From: Labilithrix luteola
GTDB lineage: Bacteria; Myxococcota_A; Polyangia; Polyangiales; Polyangiaceae
NCBI RefSeq assembly: GCF_001263205.1
Contig: NZ_CP012333.1
Span: 5,557,001-5,621,000, forward strand
Reading direction: 5' to 3'
DNA length: 64,000 bases
Shown: positions 1 to 10,176 of the stretch, piece after piece
Layout: each line of letters opens with the position of its first letter
Numbering within the stretch: the first letter of the stretch is position 1
The notes under the pieces: generated by a model
Database searches by the model: none
The model's input: only the letters and a program-made list of their open reading frames with translations
What the model was told of the DNA's origin: nothing
Program-made: the position numbers and the translations under genes

Positions 1-706
1 CGGCGCGCTCGCGAGGCGGGTGGGACGCTTCGAGCTCGCCGATGGAGGCACGATCTTCCTCGACGAGATCGGCGAGATGGCGCTCGAGTTGCAGCCAAAG
101 CTTCTCCGTTTGCTCCAGGAGAAGGAGTTCGAGCGCGTGGGCGGCTCACGAACGATCCGAGCCGACGTGCGCGTGGTCGCCGCCACGAACCGTGACCTCC
201 GCAAGATGGCGGAGGAGCGCACGTTCCGCGAAGACCTCTACTATCGTCTGAGCGCGTTCCCGATCACGGTGCCGCCGCTGCGCCATCGGCGCGAAGACAT
301 CGAGGCGCTGATGCACCACTTCGCGGCCACGTGCGCGGCCAGGGTCGGTAAGCGAATCGAAGCCATTGCACCGGAGAGCGTGCACCGGATGGGGCGCTAC
401 GACTGGCCTGGGAACATCCGCGAACTGCAGAACGTGGTGGAGCGCGCCGTCATCCTCGCCCAAGGACCGACGCTCGACGTGCCGGCTCCGGGCGAACCCG
501 CGAGCTCCATCGTCGAAGACAGTCCGCCGCTTTCCCAGGGCCTCGCGGACGTCAGCCGAGCGCACATCCTTCGCGTGCTCGACGAGACCAACTGGGTCAT
601 CGCTGGACCGAATGGAGCCGCCGCGCGGCTCGCCATGAATCGCTCGACGCTGAACTTCCGGATGAAGAAGCTCGGCATCGTCCGGCCGCCGCGAGGCGAA
701 CGCTGA
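1..706 (+). CDS. sigma-54-dependent response regulator, C-terminal part (5' end outside window)
   Basis: The reading frame is open from the left edge, so the receiver and Walker A parts lie upstream. What is visible is the second half of an AAA+ sigma-54 activator domain (GGTIFLDEIGEM Walker B region, ATNRDL, FREDLYYRL, arginine-finger region and WPGNIRELQN) and a C-terminal Fis-type helix-turn-helix (NGAAARLAMNRSTLNFRMKK). Such proteins bind enhancer sites and remodel RNA polymerase with sigma-54. The C-terminus closely resembles the intact paralogue at 7820-9238, so the two arose by duplication. Family is certain; target genes are unknown. Confidence 0.9.
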   Translation, partial: GALARRVGRFELADGGTIFLDEIGEMALELQPKLLRLLQEKEFERVGGSRTIRADVRVVAATNRDLRKMAEERTFREDLYYRLSAFPITVPPLRHRREDIEALMHHFAATCAARVGKRIEAIAPESVHRMGRYDWPGNIRELQNVVERAVILAQGPTLDVPAPGEPASSIVEDSPPLSQGLADVSRAHILRVLDETNWVIAGPNGAAARLAMNRSTLNFRMKKLGIVRPPRGER

Positions 707-729
707 AGAACGGCGTCCGGAGAATCGAT

Positions 730-879
730 ATGTCTCAGACTGCCCCCATCGACATGCACCAACTCGTGGTGGACGCGCTCCGCGAGAGAGAGTTGCCGGA
801 GGCGGAGCGAATCGTGCGTCTCGCCTTCGGCACCTTGTCGCCCTGGCGTTTACGTGATCGACGATTGGCGGTGACGTGA
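730..879 (+). CDS. small ORF, 49 aa, resembling a GNAT N-terminus
   Basis: ATG at 730, stop at 877-879, overlapping the GTG of the kinase gene by four bases (GTGA). Residues ERIVRLAFGT resemble the start of some GNAT acetyltransferases (..RLAFGTFLG..), after which the similarity is lost and the ORF ends. It is either a truncated acetyltransferase remnant or a short coupling ORF for the kinase gene. The overlap favours translation, but no function can be assigned. Confidence 0.35.
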   Translation: MSQTAPIDMHQLVVDALRERELPEAERIVRLAFGTLSPWRLRDRRLAVT

Positions 880-3800
880 GCCCGAACGCCTATCAGGTGC
901 TCCGCGAAGGCAGCCATGTCCGCTTGACTCGTCGCCCGAGCACGCCAGGCGGTGCCCCGGCGCTGACCGTGACGTTGACGGCCGAGCAGCCGACGCGCGA
1001 GAGCGTGGAGCGCCTCCAGCACGAATACGCGCTGCGCGAGTTCATCGATCGTGAATGGGCCGCACGCCCTTCGGCGCTGTCGGCAGCGGACGGGAGGCTC
1101 AGCCTCGTTCTCGAGGATCCCGGTGGCGAGGTGCTGAGCCCGGCGCGGCCTTGGGCGCTCATCCCCTTCCTGCGCGTGGCGATCGGGATCGCGAAAGCGC
1201 TCGGGGCACTTCACGGTCGAGGGCTCATCCACAAGGACATCAAGCCTGCGAACATTCTCGTCGACGCGTCTTCGGGCAACGCTTGGCTCACCGGGTTCGG
1301 CCTCGCCTCCCGCCTCCCGCGCGAACGGGGCACGATCGCGCCGCCCGAGGTGATCGCGGGAACGCTCGCGTACATGGCCCCGAGCAGACGGGGCGCATGA
1401 ACCGATCTCTCGATTCGCGCGCAGACTTGTACGCCTTCGGCGTCACGCTCTACGAGCTGCTCACCGCCACCTTGCCGTTCGTCGCAGGGACCCCGCTGGA
1501 GTGGGTGCACTGCCATATCGCTCGCCAGCCGGCGCCGTTGCGCGAGCGCGCTCCCGAGGTGCCCGAGGCCGTCGCCCAGATCGTGACGAAGCTCCTCGCG
1601 AAGTCGGCCGATGATCGCTACCAGACGGCGTCGGGCGTCGAAGTCGATCTCCGACGCTGCCTCGAGGCGCTCGAGAGCACCGGGCAGATCGATACCTTCC
1701 CGCTCGCCGCCCACGATCTCCCCGAGCAGCTCGTCGTCCCCGAGCGATTGTACGGACGCGAACGCGACATCGACGCGCTCGTGTCTGCCTTCGATCGCAT
1801 GGTGGAAGGCGGAATGCCGGCGTCGGTATTCGTGTCCGGCTACTCGGGGATCGGCAAGTCGTCGGTCGTCCACGAACTGCACAAGACACTGGCGGGCGCG
1901 GGCGGTCTCCTCGCGTCCGGTAAATTCGATCAGTACAAACGCGATATCCCATATGCGACGATCGCGCAGGCATTCCAAGGTGCCGTTCGCCAGCTCCTCG
2001 GCAAAGACGGAGCGGAGCTCGCATGGTGGCGCCGCGCGCTCACGGAAGCCCTGGGAGACGAAGGGCAGCTGATCGTCCAGATCATTCCCGAGCTGGCGCT
2101 GATCCTCCCCGAGCAACCGCCGATTGTCGAAGTCCCACCGCAGGAGGCGCAAACCCGCTTCCAGCGGCTGTTTCGGAAATTCCTCGGTGTCTTCGCCCGC
2201 GACGAGCACCCCCTCGCGCTCTTCCTCGACGACCTCCAATGGGTCGATGCTGCCACCCTCTATCTGCTCGAGCGCCTGCTGGCCGAGCCCGAAGCCGGAC
2301 AGCGCTTCCTCGTCATCGGCGCGTATCGCGAGAACGAGGTCGACGCATCGCACCCGCTGACGCGCGCGCTCGACGGCCTCCGTAAGTCACCCCGGCCGCC
2401 TTGCGAGATCACGCTCGGCCCGCTGGAGGTCCCGGATCTGAACAGGCTCGTCGCCGACGCGCTGCGGTGCGATCTCGTCCGTTGTCGTGCGCTTGCCGAG
2501 CTCGTCCACGCGAAGACCGCCGGCAATCCCTTCTTCGCGATTCAGTTCTTCACCGCGCTCGCCGACGAAGGTCTGCTCGCGATCGATCCGCGCACCCGAG
2601 CGTGGACGTGGGACTTGGCGCTCATTCGCGCGAAGGGCTTCACCGAGAACGTTGCCGATCTGATGGCAGGCCGCCTGACGCGACTGCCCGCTCTGACCCA
2701 GGAGGTCCTCAAGCACCTCGCCTGCCTCGGCGTCACGACCGACGTGGCGACGCTCCACCTCGTCTCCGGCGTCGCCGAAGACGACCTCCACGAGGCCCTC
2801 TGGGCAGCCGTTAGCGACGGGCTCATCGTCCGCGCCGTCGACAGTTACCGTTTCATCCACGACCGCGTGCAAGAAGCGGCACACGTACTCATCCCCGAGG
2901 GGGAGCGCGCCGAGTCCCATCTCCGGCTCGGTCGAATGCTCGCGGCGCGTGCCACGGCGGAGCAGATCGCAGAGAACGTCTTCGACATCGTCAATCACCT
3001 CAATCGCGGCGCGGCCTTGATAACGTCGGCAGAAGAGCGCCGGCGTGTGGCCGAGCTGAACCTCCTTGCCGCGCGGCGAGCGCAGGGCTCCACGGCGTAT
3101 GCGTCCGCCCTGATCTACCTGCGCGCGGGACGCGCCATGCTGACCGACGACGCATGGCGAACGGACTACGCGCTCTGCTTTGCGCTCGAGTTCCACAGGG
3201 CAGGATGCGAGTTCCTGACGGGCGATCTGCCGCGAGCCGCCGAGCAACTGGCGTCGCTCGCCACGCGGGCGATGGAGGAAGACGTGGCGGCAGTCACGAG
3301 GCAGCGCCTCCTCGTCCACACTGCGATGGATCGCAACGAAGACGCCGTGGTGATCGGCCTCGAGCACCTGCGTCGCGTCGGCATCGATTGGTCGGTCCAC
3401 CCTTCCGACGACGAGGTCGGCCGCGAGTTCGAGCGCATGCGCCAGCTCCTCGGCGACCGAAGCATCGAATCGCTCGTCGACCTACCGCCGCTCGAAGACG
3501 CCCAGCTGCGTGCCACGATCGACGTCCTGTCGGACCTCACCGCCGCCGCGTCCTACGTCGACGAGAACCTCCTCGGTCTCGTACTCCTGCGCGTGACGAA
3601 CATGAGCATGGAGCACGGGAATAGCGACGGCTCGTGCTTCGCCTACGTGTGTCTCAACATGGTGGTCGGACACCGCTTCGGAGACTACGCATCGGGCTTC
3701 CGCTTCGGAAAGCTCGCGTTCGAGCTCGTCGAGAAGCGACGGCTCGACCGGTTCATGCCGCGCGTCTCCATGTGCTTCGGTAGCATGGTGAACCCATGGA

Positions 3801-6400
3801 CGAACCACATCCGGAGCGGCCGGGCCCTCGTCGTACAGGCGTTCGACGCGGCGAGCCGCGCGGGTGACGTCGTCTTCGCGAGCTACAGCCGCGAGATGCT
3901 CGTGACGAATCTCCTCGTCTCCGGCGAGCCGCTCGCCGAGGTCCAGCACGAAGCAGAGCGTGGCCTCGCATTCGCTCGCAAGGCGCGCATCGGCCTCGTC
4001 TCCGCGTTCCTGCGAGGCGAGCTCCAGCTCGTTCGTGCGCTCCGTGGGCTGACGGTCGATTTCGCATCGTTCGATGACGAGCTCTTCGACGAGACGAAGT
4101 TCGAGGAGGAGCTCTACGCCAATCCAGGCCTGGTCATGGCGACCTTCCGGTACTGGGTGCGCAAGGTGCAGCTGCGCTTTCTGGCCGGCGATTTGCCGTC
4201 CGCGCTCGACGCCGCCGAGAAGGCGCAGCGGCTGCTCTGGACGTCGCCGTCCTTCTTCCAGGTTGCCGAGTATCACTTCTATGCCGCGCTCGCGCACGCG
4301 CAGGGTTACGACACGGCGAGCCCCGAGGGGCGCGCGGTGCATCGTGCGGCTCTCGACACGCATCGCTCGTGGATCACCCGCTGGCGTGCGAACTGCCCGA
4401 CCAATTTCGGCACGCGAGCGGCATTGGTCGATGCCGAGGTCGCTCGCATCGAGGACCGGCCGCTCGACGCCGAACGGCTCTACGAAGAAGCCATCGCGGA
4501 GGGGCGCGCGCAGGGCTTCGTGCAGAACGAAGCGCTCGCGAACGAGCTCGCCGCACGGTTCCATGCGGCCCGCAACCTTCCGACGATAGCGCGCGCGTAC
4601 TTGCGCAACGCGCGTTACTGCTACCACCGCTGGGGGGCCGAGGGAAAAGTGCGGTGGCTCGACCGCGTCCACCCGCGACTTCAGACTCAGCCTTCCCGGT
4701 TCGGGGAATATCCGCTCGATCGTACCTCTCTCGAATCGACGGCGACGATCGGGGCGACGAGCGAGCAGCTCGATCTCGCCACGGTGGTGAGGTTCTCTCA
4801 CGCCATCTCGCAGGAGATCGTCCTCGCTCGCTTGGTGGAGACCCTGCTCACGATCGCGCTCGAGCACGCGGGCGCCGTGCGCGGCGTTCTGCTGCTCTGC
4901 CGAAATGGGGAGCTCGAGTTCGAAGCCGAAGGGATCAGCGGCGACCGCATTCGTGTGAGGCGCCGCGCGTCGCCGTCCGATCGAGCTGAGCGCCCCGCGC
5001 TCCCCGAGTCGATCCTCGCGTACGTCGTGCGCTCGCACGAGAGTGTGATCCTCGACGACGCCGCGGTCCTGAACTCGTTCTCGTCGGACGCTTATCTCGG
5101 AGAGAAGGCGTCACGTTCGGTCTTCTGTCTGCCGCTCGTCAAACAGGCCCAGCTCATCGGCGTCCTCTACCTGGAGAACGACCTCGCGCCGGGCGTCTTC
5201 ACTCCGTCACGCATCGCCGTCCTTCGGCTCGTCGCCTCGCAGGCGGCCATCTCGCTCGAGAACGCGCGCCTCTATGCCGACCTCGAACGAACCCGCTCGT
5301 ACATGACGGAGGCCGAGCGTCTCGGATCGGTCGGCAGCTTCGGTTGGGAGCTCGCGTCGGGGGCGCTCTCGTGGTCCGAAGAGGTCTGCCGTATTCTCGG
5401 CTACGACCGCCATGTGTCACCGACGGTGGAGCGCGTGGCCGAGCGGATCCATCCCGAAGAGCGAGACTTGCTCCGTGCGCGCATCGAACAGCGCGTCGCC
5501 GCGCGCAACGATTTCGACGTCGCGCTACGACTTCGGATGCCCGACGGCGAGGTCAAGCACGTCGAGATCCTCGCTCACGCGACGGTCGACGGGACCGGTC
5601 AGCTCCTGTCCTACGTCGGCGCGGTCCGAGACGTGACGGCGACCAAGCTCGCGAGCGAAACGCTCGAACGGACTCAGGCGGAGCTCGCGCACGTCACTCG
5701 CGTGGCGACTCTCGGGGAGATGACCGCCTCGATTACACACGAGATCAACCAGCCGCTGGCCGGGGTTCGAATCAACGCGAGCACCTGCATCCGTTGGTTG
5801 TCGGCGCCCGTACCGAACATCGACGAGGCGCGCGAGGCGGCGAGGCGCGCCTCCAGGGACGTGACCCGCGCCAGTGACGTCGTCGCGCGCCTCCGCACGC
5901 TGTACAGGAAGAACGGCACCGATCCGAGGCCCGTCGATCTCAACGAAGCGATCGAGGAGGTCCTCCAGCTGATGCGCGCGGAGCTCCGCAAGAACGTGTG
6001 CGCCGTGCGCGCCGAGCTCGAGCCGCGATTGCCGACAGCCTTCGGCGATCGCGTACAGCTGCAGCAGGTGGTGATGAATCTCCTGCTCAACGGCGCCGAA
6101 GCGATGAATGAAGTGGCCGACCGCCCGCGCGAGCTCGTCGTTCGCACGGAGACGCATTCGACCGGCGAGGCGCTCGTCGCCGTTCGAGACGCGGGCGTCG
6201 GTATCCCCGCAGCCGCCCTCGAGCAAGTCTTCGAACCGTTCCACACGACGAAGCGCGGCGGCATGGGGATGGGGCTCTCGATCAGCCGCAAGATCGTGGA
6301 GAGCCACAGCGGCCGCCTCTGGGCGAGCCGCAACGATCGCCACGGCATGACGTTCTACTTCACGGTGGCGACGTCCGCGCCGCCTCCTGATGCGCGCTAG
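876..6400 (+). CDS. trifunctional Ser/Thr kinase - AAA ATPase - sensor histidine kinase, single-base frameshift
   Basis: With one base added at the C-run 1378-1381 the gene encodes 1841 aa. Order: N-terminal protein-kinase-like domain (about 1-270; IHKDIKPANIL, then YMAPEQTGRMN split by the frameshift), STAND-type ATPase (Walker A SGYSGIGKSS, LDDLQWVD), a long TPR-like helical region, GAF (about 1290-1460), PAS, then HisKA (SITHEINQPL) and HATPase_c (NLLLNGAEAM, GMGMGLSISRK). The kinase part is degenerate: no clear glycine loop or VAIK lysine, and DFG reads GFG (LTGFGLA). Start GTG 876 is chosen because the kinase homology begins there. It ends 3 nt before the convergent AraC gene. Such fusions sense cytosolic signals and phosphorylate response regulators; three lie downstream. 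Confidence 0.9.
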
Positions 6401-6403
6401 ACG

Positions 6404-7216
6404 TCAGGCGGCAGCCGGAGAGGTGGTCCACTCGCTACGTGATGCACGGCACGCCCTCGCATAGGCACCCGGCGTCGTCCCCGTGAGCTCCTTGAAGCAC
6501 CGCGTGAGATGGCTCTGGTCACAGAAGCCGAGCGTATAGGTCACATCGGTGCAATCGGCTCCGGCCGCGAGCAGCTTGCGCGCATGCGCCACGCGCAAAT
6601 GCGTGCGAAAGCGATATGGCGGCAGGCCCATGGTCCGCTGGAACAGGCGGCAGAGATAGGAGCGCTCGACACCAGCGGCCGCGCTCAACGTCTCCAGGTC
6701 GAAGTCCTTTTCGACGTTCTCTTCGATGTAGGCACGCGCGCGTGCGACCGGGCCGAAGACGCGTCCGATACAGAGGACGTCGGTGGTCGGGGCAACGGCC
6801 GCGATGAAGGTCTGAGGCGCCGCGAGATCCAACGCGAGCACCGGCCCCACCCGAGGGGCGTGCAGGCGCGCGCGCGAAGGGCCGACGTTCTCGACCGAAG
6901 GAATCTCGAACAGCGCGCGGAACGCGCCACCGGGAGCAGCGTCGATCTTCGTGCGAGCGCCGAACGACTCGATGACGAGGACCGCCCCCGTGGGGAGGAC
7001 CGCGGTGCGCTCGTCACACGTGAAGGTGACCCCCTCGGAGAGGGCCTGCACCACCATGCGGTGGGGCCACAAGAAACACCAACTCTTGGCCCCACCCCCG
7101 CGCACCTCGAGGACTTCGAGAGCTCCGCCATCGTGCTCGACGTAGGACCACCCGGCCGAAGCGAGATCGAGGTTCGAATCGGTCGTGGCGCGAGAAGTGG
7201 AGAGAAAGGTAGGCAT
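6404..7216 (-). CDS. AraC-family transcriptional regulator
   Basis: 270 aa. The N-terminal ~160 residues are a cupin-like sensing region (GGAKSWCFLWPHRMV.., LPTGAVLVIESFG). The C-terminal ~100 residues carry the AraC double helix-turn-helix (DLETLSAAAGVERSYLCRLF and TYTLGFCDQSHLTRCFKELT, then TGTTPGAYARA). The ATG at 7216 is chosen because AAGGGA lies about nine bases upstream and the open frame further upstream only shadows the response-regulator genes. It is divergent from the receiver gene at 7430, so the 213 bp between them probably holds both promoters. Ligand and targets are unknown. Confidence 0.88.
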   Translation of the reverse strand: MPTFLSTSRATTDSNLDLASAGWSYVEHDGGALEVLEVRGGGAKSWCFLWPHRMVVQALSEGVTFTCDERTAVLPTGAVLVIESFGARTKIDAAPGGAFRALFEIPSVENVGPSRARLHAPRVGPVLALDLAAPQTFIAAVAPTTDVLCIGRVFGPVARARAYIEENVEKDFDLETLSAAAGVERSYLCRLFQRTMGLPPYRFRTHLRVAHARKLLAAGADCTDVTYTLGFCDQSHLTRCFKELTGTTPGAYARACRASRSEWTTSPAAA

Positions 7217-7429
7217 CGTCCGTGGTCCCTTCCGTGTGGAGGGACCCAACGCACGCGCCGTTCCATCCCGTCGAAGCGACGGTTTCTGGGTAGAACCGTA
7301 ACGCTTCGGATCCTGGGGATGGCAACAGTTCACCACTGACCATGGCTGGCGGTAGCCGGCGGACAGCCCATGGCCCATACCAAGGTATAATGGCCGACAA
7401 CCCGGCCGAACGGCACATTGGGGACACCC

Positions 7430-7804
7430 ATGGATCCTCTCGTGTGTGTCGTCGACGACGACGATTCGGTTCGCGAGTCGCTCATCGGCCTCCTCGGCTC
7501 GGCGGGCTTCGCGGCGGAAGCGTTCTCTTCGGCTGAGAGCTTCCTTGCAGCCGACGTCCGACAGCACGCCGCCTGCGCGATCGTCGACGTGATGATGCCG
7601 CACATGACGGGCCCTCAGCTCCAACAGGTGCTCGCCTCCGAAGGTGCTCTGCTTCCGCTCATCTTCATCACCGGGGAGCCACGCGAGGAGGTCCGCGAGG
7701 GCGTGATGCGAGCAGGAGCCGAAGCATTCTTCGCAAAGCCGTTCGACGAGGACGAACTCCTCGAGACCGTCGCCGACATCGTCAGGCGTCGCGGCGCCGA
7801 GTAG
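7430..7804 (+). CDS. single-domain response regulator receiver (CheY/FixJ-like)
   Basis: 124 aa, receiver domain only. Visible residues are the acidic pocket (VVDDDDS), the phospho-acceptor Asp in AIVDVMMPHMTG, the Thr in FITGEP and the Lys in FAKPFD. The ATG at 7430 is preceded at good spacing by GGGGA (7420-7424); a TTG at 7418 would add four residues. With no output domain it probably relays phosphate between the nearby histidine kinases and the two full regulators downstream (16 bp to the next gene). Confidence 0.88.
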   Translation: MDPLVCVVDDDDSVRESLIGLLGSAGFAAEAFSSAESFLAADVRQHAACAIVDVMMPHMTGPQLQQVLASEGALLPLIFITGEPREEVREGVMRAGAEAFFAKPFDEDELLETVADIVRRRGAE

Positions 7805-7819
7805 TGAGCCGGGGGTAGC

Positions 7820-9238
7820 ATGCACGACCGTCCATCTTCGATTTGCATCGTCGACGACGATGTTTTGGCACGCGAGGCGATCGTCGGCCTCGTCCGGTCC
7901 GCTGGTCTCGAGGCCGAGGCGTTCGGCTCCGCACGCGAGTTCCTGGCGCGCCGGAGCGGGAAACCCCCGCGATGTCTCATCCTCGACGTCGACATGCCCG
8001 AGCTGAGCGGCCTTGCTCTTCAGAAGAAGCTCGCCAGCGACGAGATCGACGTGTCGATCATCTTCGTCACCGGTCATGGCAACATTCCGATGTCCGTACA
8101 GGCCATCAAGGCCGGCGCCGTGGACTTCTTCACCAAGCCTCTCGATGCCGACGCGCTTCTCGGAGCGGTCGAAACTGCGCTGGCGAAGCGTGGTTCGGCC
8201 GCGCGGCCCTCGGGCCCGGACGCGATGGTCGCTGCTTACACGGGCGCGGCCCCGTGCGACCAGGGCATCGTGGGCGCGAGCTCGGTGCTGCGCAACGTCC
8301 TTCATCACCTGGAGACCGTCGCCGTGACGGACTCCACGGTGCTTGTCCGCGGGGAGACGGGCACCGGCAAAGAGCTCGTCGCGCGCGCGATCCACGAACG
8401 GAGCAGGCGCAAGCGCGGCCCCTTCGTGAAGGTGAACTGCGCCGCCATCCCTGCGGGCCTGCTCGAGAGCGAGCTGTTCGGTCACGAGAAGGGCGCCTTC
8501 ACCGGAGCGTTCTCTCGACGCGTCGGTCGTTTCGAGCAAGCCAACGGCGGCACCATCTTCCTCGACGAGATTGGCGAGATGCCGCTCGACCTCCAGCCCA
8601 AGCTGCTGCGCGTGCTTCAGGAGCGCGAGTTCGAGCGCCTCGGCAGCCACCAGACGGTGCGCAGCGATGTCCGCGTCGTGGCGGCCACGAATCGGGATCT
8701 TCGCGCGATGGCGGAGAATCGGCTCTTCCGCGAAGATCTCTACTACCGATTGAACGTCTTTCCGCTTTGCCTACCGCCGCTCCGCGAGCGAAAACAGGAT
8801 ATCCCGCTGCTCGCCCAGCATTTTCTCGGTCGGTTCGCGGCGCAGATGAACAAGCCGCTCCAGGCGATCTCGCCGGAGACGATGGCGAGCCTGACCGAAT
8901 ACCACTGGCCGGGAAACATTCGGGAGCTCCAGAACGTGATCGAGAGGGCGGTGATCCTCTCGCTCGGTTCGACGTTCGAGCTTCCCGAAGCGCTCGGCCA
9001 AGCGCCGCCTGGCGCGGCCTCGAGCGCCCCGACCTCTTCGAGCGCTTCGATGACGAGTGCTCCGCAGGGACCGTCGAGCTCGGACGAGCTCACCGAGTTC
9101 ACCCGCGCGCACATCGCCCGCGTGCTCGAGTCGACCGGCTGGGTCGTTGGCGGGCCGAACGGTGCCGCTCGGCGACTCGGCATGAACCGGTCGACGCTCA
9201 ATTTTCGAATGCGCAAGCTGGGTCTCGTGCGACCTTGA
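7820..9238 (+). CDS. sigma-54-dependent response regulator (NtrC family)
   Basis: 472 aa with the full NtrC layout. Receiver ~1-125 (IVDDDV, phospho-Asp in LILDVDMPELSG, FVTGHG, TKPLD). AAA+ domain ~150-385 with Walker A GETGTGKE, the sigma-54 contact loop GAFTGA, Walker B TIFLDEIG and WPGNIRELQN. A Pro/Ser/Ala-rich linker leads to a Fis-type HTH (NGAARRLGMNRSTLNFRMRK). All motifs needed for ATP hydrolysis and sigma-54 engagement are present. It sits between two other receiver genes, suggesting one branched phosphorelay. The C-terminal half is paralogous to the partial gene at the left edge. Confidence 0.93.
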   Translation: MHDRPSSICIVDDDVLAREAIVGLVRSAGLEAEAFGSAREFLARRSGKPPRCLILDVDMPELSGLALQKKLASDEIDVSIIFVTGHGNIPMSVQAIKAGAVDFFTKPLDADALLGAVETALAKRGSAARPSGPDAMVAAYTGAAPCDQGIVGASSVLRNVLHHLETVAVTDSTVLVRGETGTGKELVARAIHERSRRKRGPFVKVNCAAIPAGLLESELFGHEKGAFTGAFSRRVGRFEQANGGTIFLDEIGEMPLDLQPKLLRVLQEREFERLGSHQTVRSDVRVVAATNRDLRAMAENRLFREDLYYRLNVFPLCLPPLRERKQDIPLLAQHFLGRFAAQMNKPLQAISPETMASLTEYHWPGNIRELQNVIERAVILSLGSTFELPEALGQAPPGAASSAPTSSSASMTSAPQGPSSSDELTEFTRAHIARVLESTGWVVGGPNGAARRLGMNRSTLNFRMRKLGLVRP

Positions 9239-9284
9239 GCGTGCGCGTGTCGAAGAATCTTCCCCCCTGCCGGGCTGCGGCACC

Positions 9285-9920
9285 TTGAAACCGAAGGCCC
9301 CTACCGAGACGCCGCGAGTTTGCATCGTCGACGACGACATCTCCGTTCGTGATGCGCTCCACGGGCTCCTGCGCTCCGTCGGATGGAGCGTCGAGACGTT
9401 CGCTTCGGCTCGAGAGTTCCTCACCAGACCCGAATCGGAGCAGACGCCGGACTGCCTGATCCTCGACGTGGAGCTGCCCGACCTGAATGGCCTCGAGCTC
9501 CAGGCTCGTCTGACAGAGGCTTGTCTGTCGATCCCGATCGTCTTCATCACTGGTCACGGCGACGTGCCGATGTCCGTCCGCGCCATGAAGGCCGGCGCCG
9601 TCGAGTTCCTGATGAAGCCGTTCGACGACGAGGTTCTCCTCGAAGGCGTCGAGCAAGCGATCGAGCGAAGCCGGCGTGCGCGCCAGGAGGACGCCGAGCT
9701 TCGCTCGCTCAAGGAGCGTCACGAGTCGCTCACCCCGCGCGAACGGCAGGTCATGGCGTTCGTCGTCGACGGACTGCTCAACAAGCAGATCGCGAACGAG
9801 CTCGGAACGACGGAGATCACCGTCAAGGTGCAGCGCGGACAGGTGATGCGGAAGATGCGCGCGAGCTCACTCGCCGATCTCGTCCGCCTCGCAGAGAAGC
9901 TGAAGACGCGCGGCTGCTGA
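9285..9920 (+). CDS. FixJ-family response regulator (receiver + LuxR HTH)
   Basis: 211 aa. Receiver ~11-130 (VDDDISVRD, phospho-Asp in LILDVELPDLNG, FITGHGDVPMSV, MKPFDD), then a LuxR/GerE helix-turn-helix (LTPRERQVM..DGLLNKQIANELGTTEITVK). The TTG start at 9285 is the only suitable start before the receiver; its ribosome site is weak, so the start is tentative. Third receiver in a row on this strand. The next gene downstream starts a metabolic operon that this regulator may control; that is inference from position. Confidence 0.9.
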   Translation: MKPKAPTETPRVCIVDDDISVRDALHGLLRSVGWSVETFASAREFLTRPESEQTPDCLILDVELPDLNGLELQARLTEACLSIPIVFITGHGDVPMSVRAMKAGAVEFLMKPFDDEVLLEGVEQAIERSRRARQEDAELRSLKERHESLTPRERQVMAFVVDGLLNKQIANELGTTEITVKVQRGQVMRKMRASSLADLVRLAEKLKTRGC

Positions 9921-10176
9921 TTCGACCGAGCGCCGCAATTCGTTCGTCGAACGCGGAGGGCCACGGCCGCGCTGCGCAAATTGCCTTTCTCGACGAGGGC
10001 CATGGCGGCGCGAAGGTCGTGTCTCGAGATGCAACGCCCCGCCGTCGTCACGAACGACGACGTGCCTTCGGGCGGTGAGTTTCGAGCGACTTCGGGCAAC
10101 AGGATCCAAGAGTCGAGGGCGCTGGGAGGGCATTACTTCGATGCGAAACATCATCGCAATCGAAGAGGAGAACCCC

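Noticed and set aside
876..1400. A separate 174-aa kinase-like gene ahead of the large ATPase/histidine kinase gene
   Set aside because: The kinase motif is cut in the middle of YMAPEQTG and continues one base off. The two frames are one gene broken by a single-base loss.
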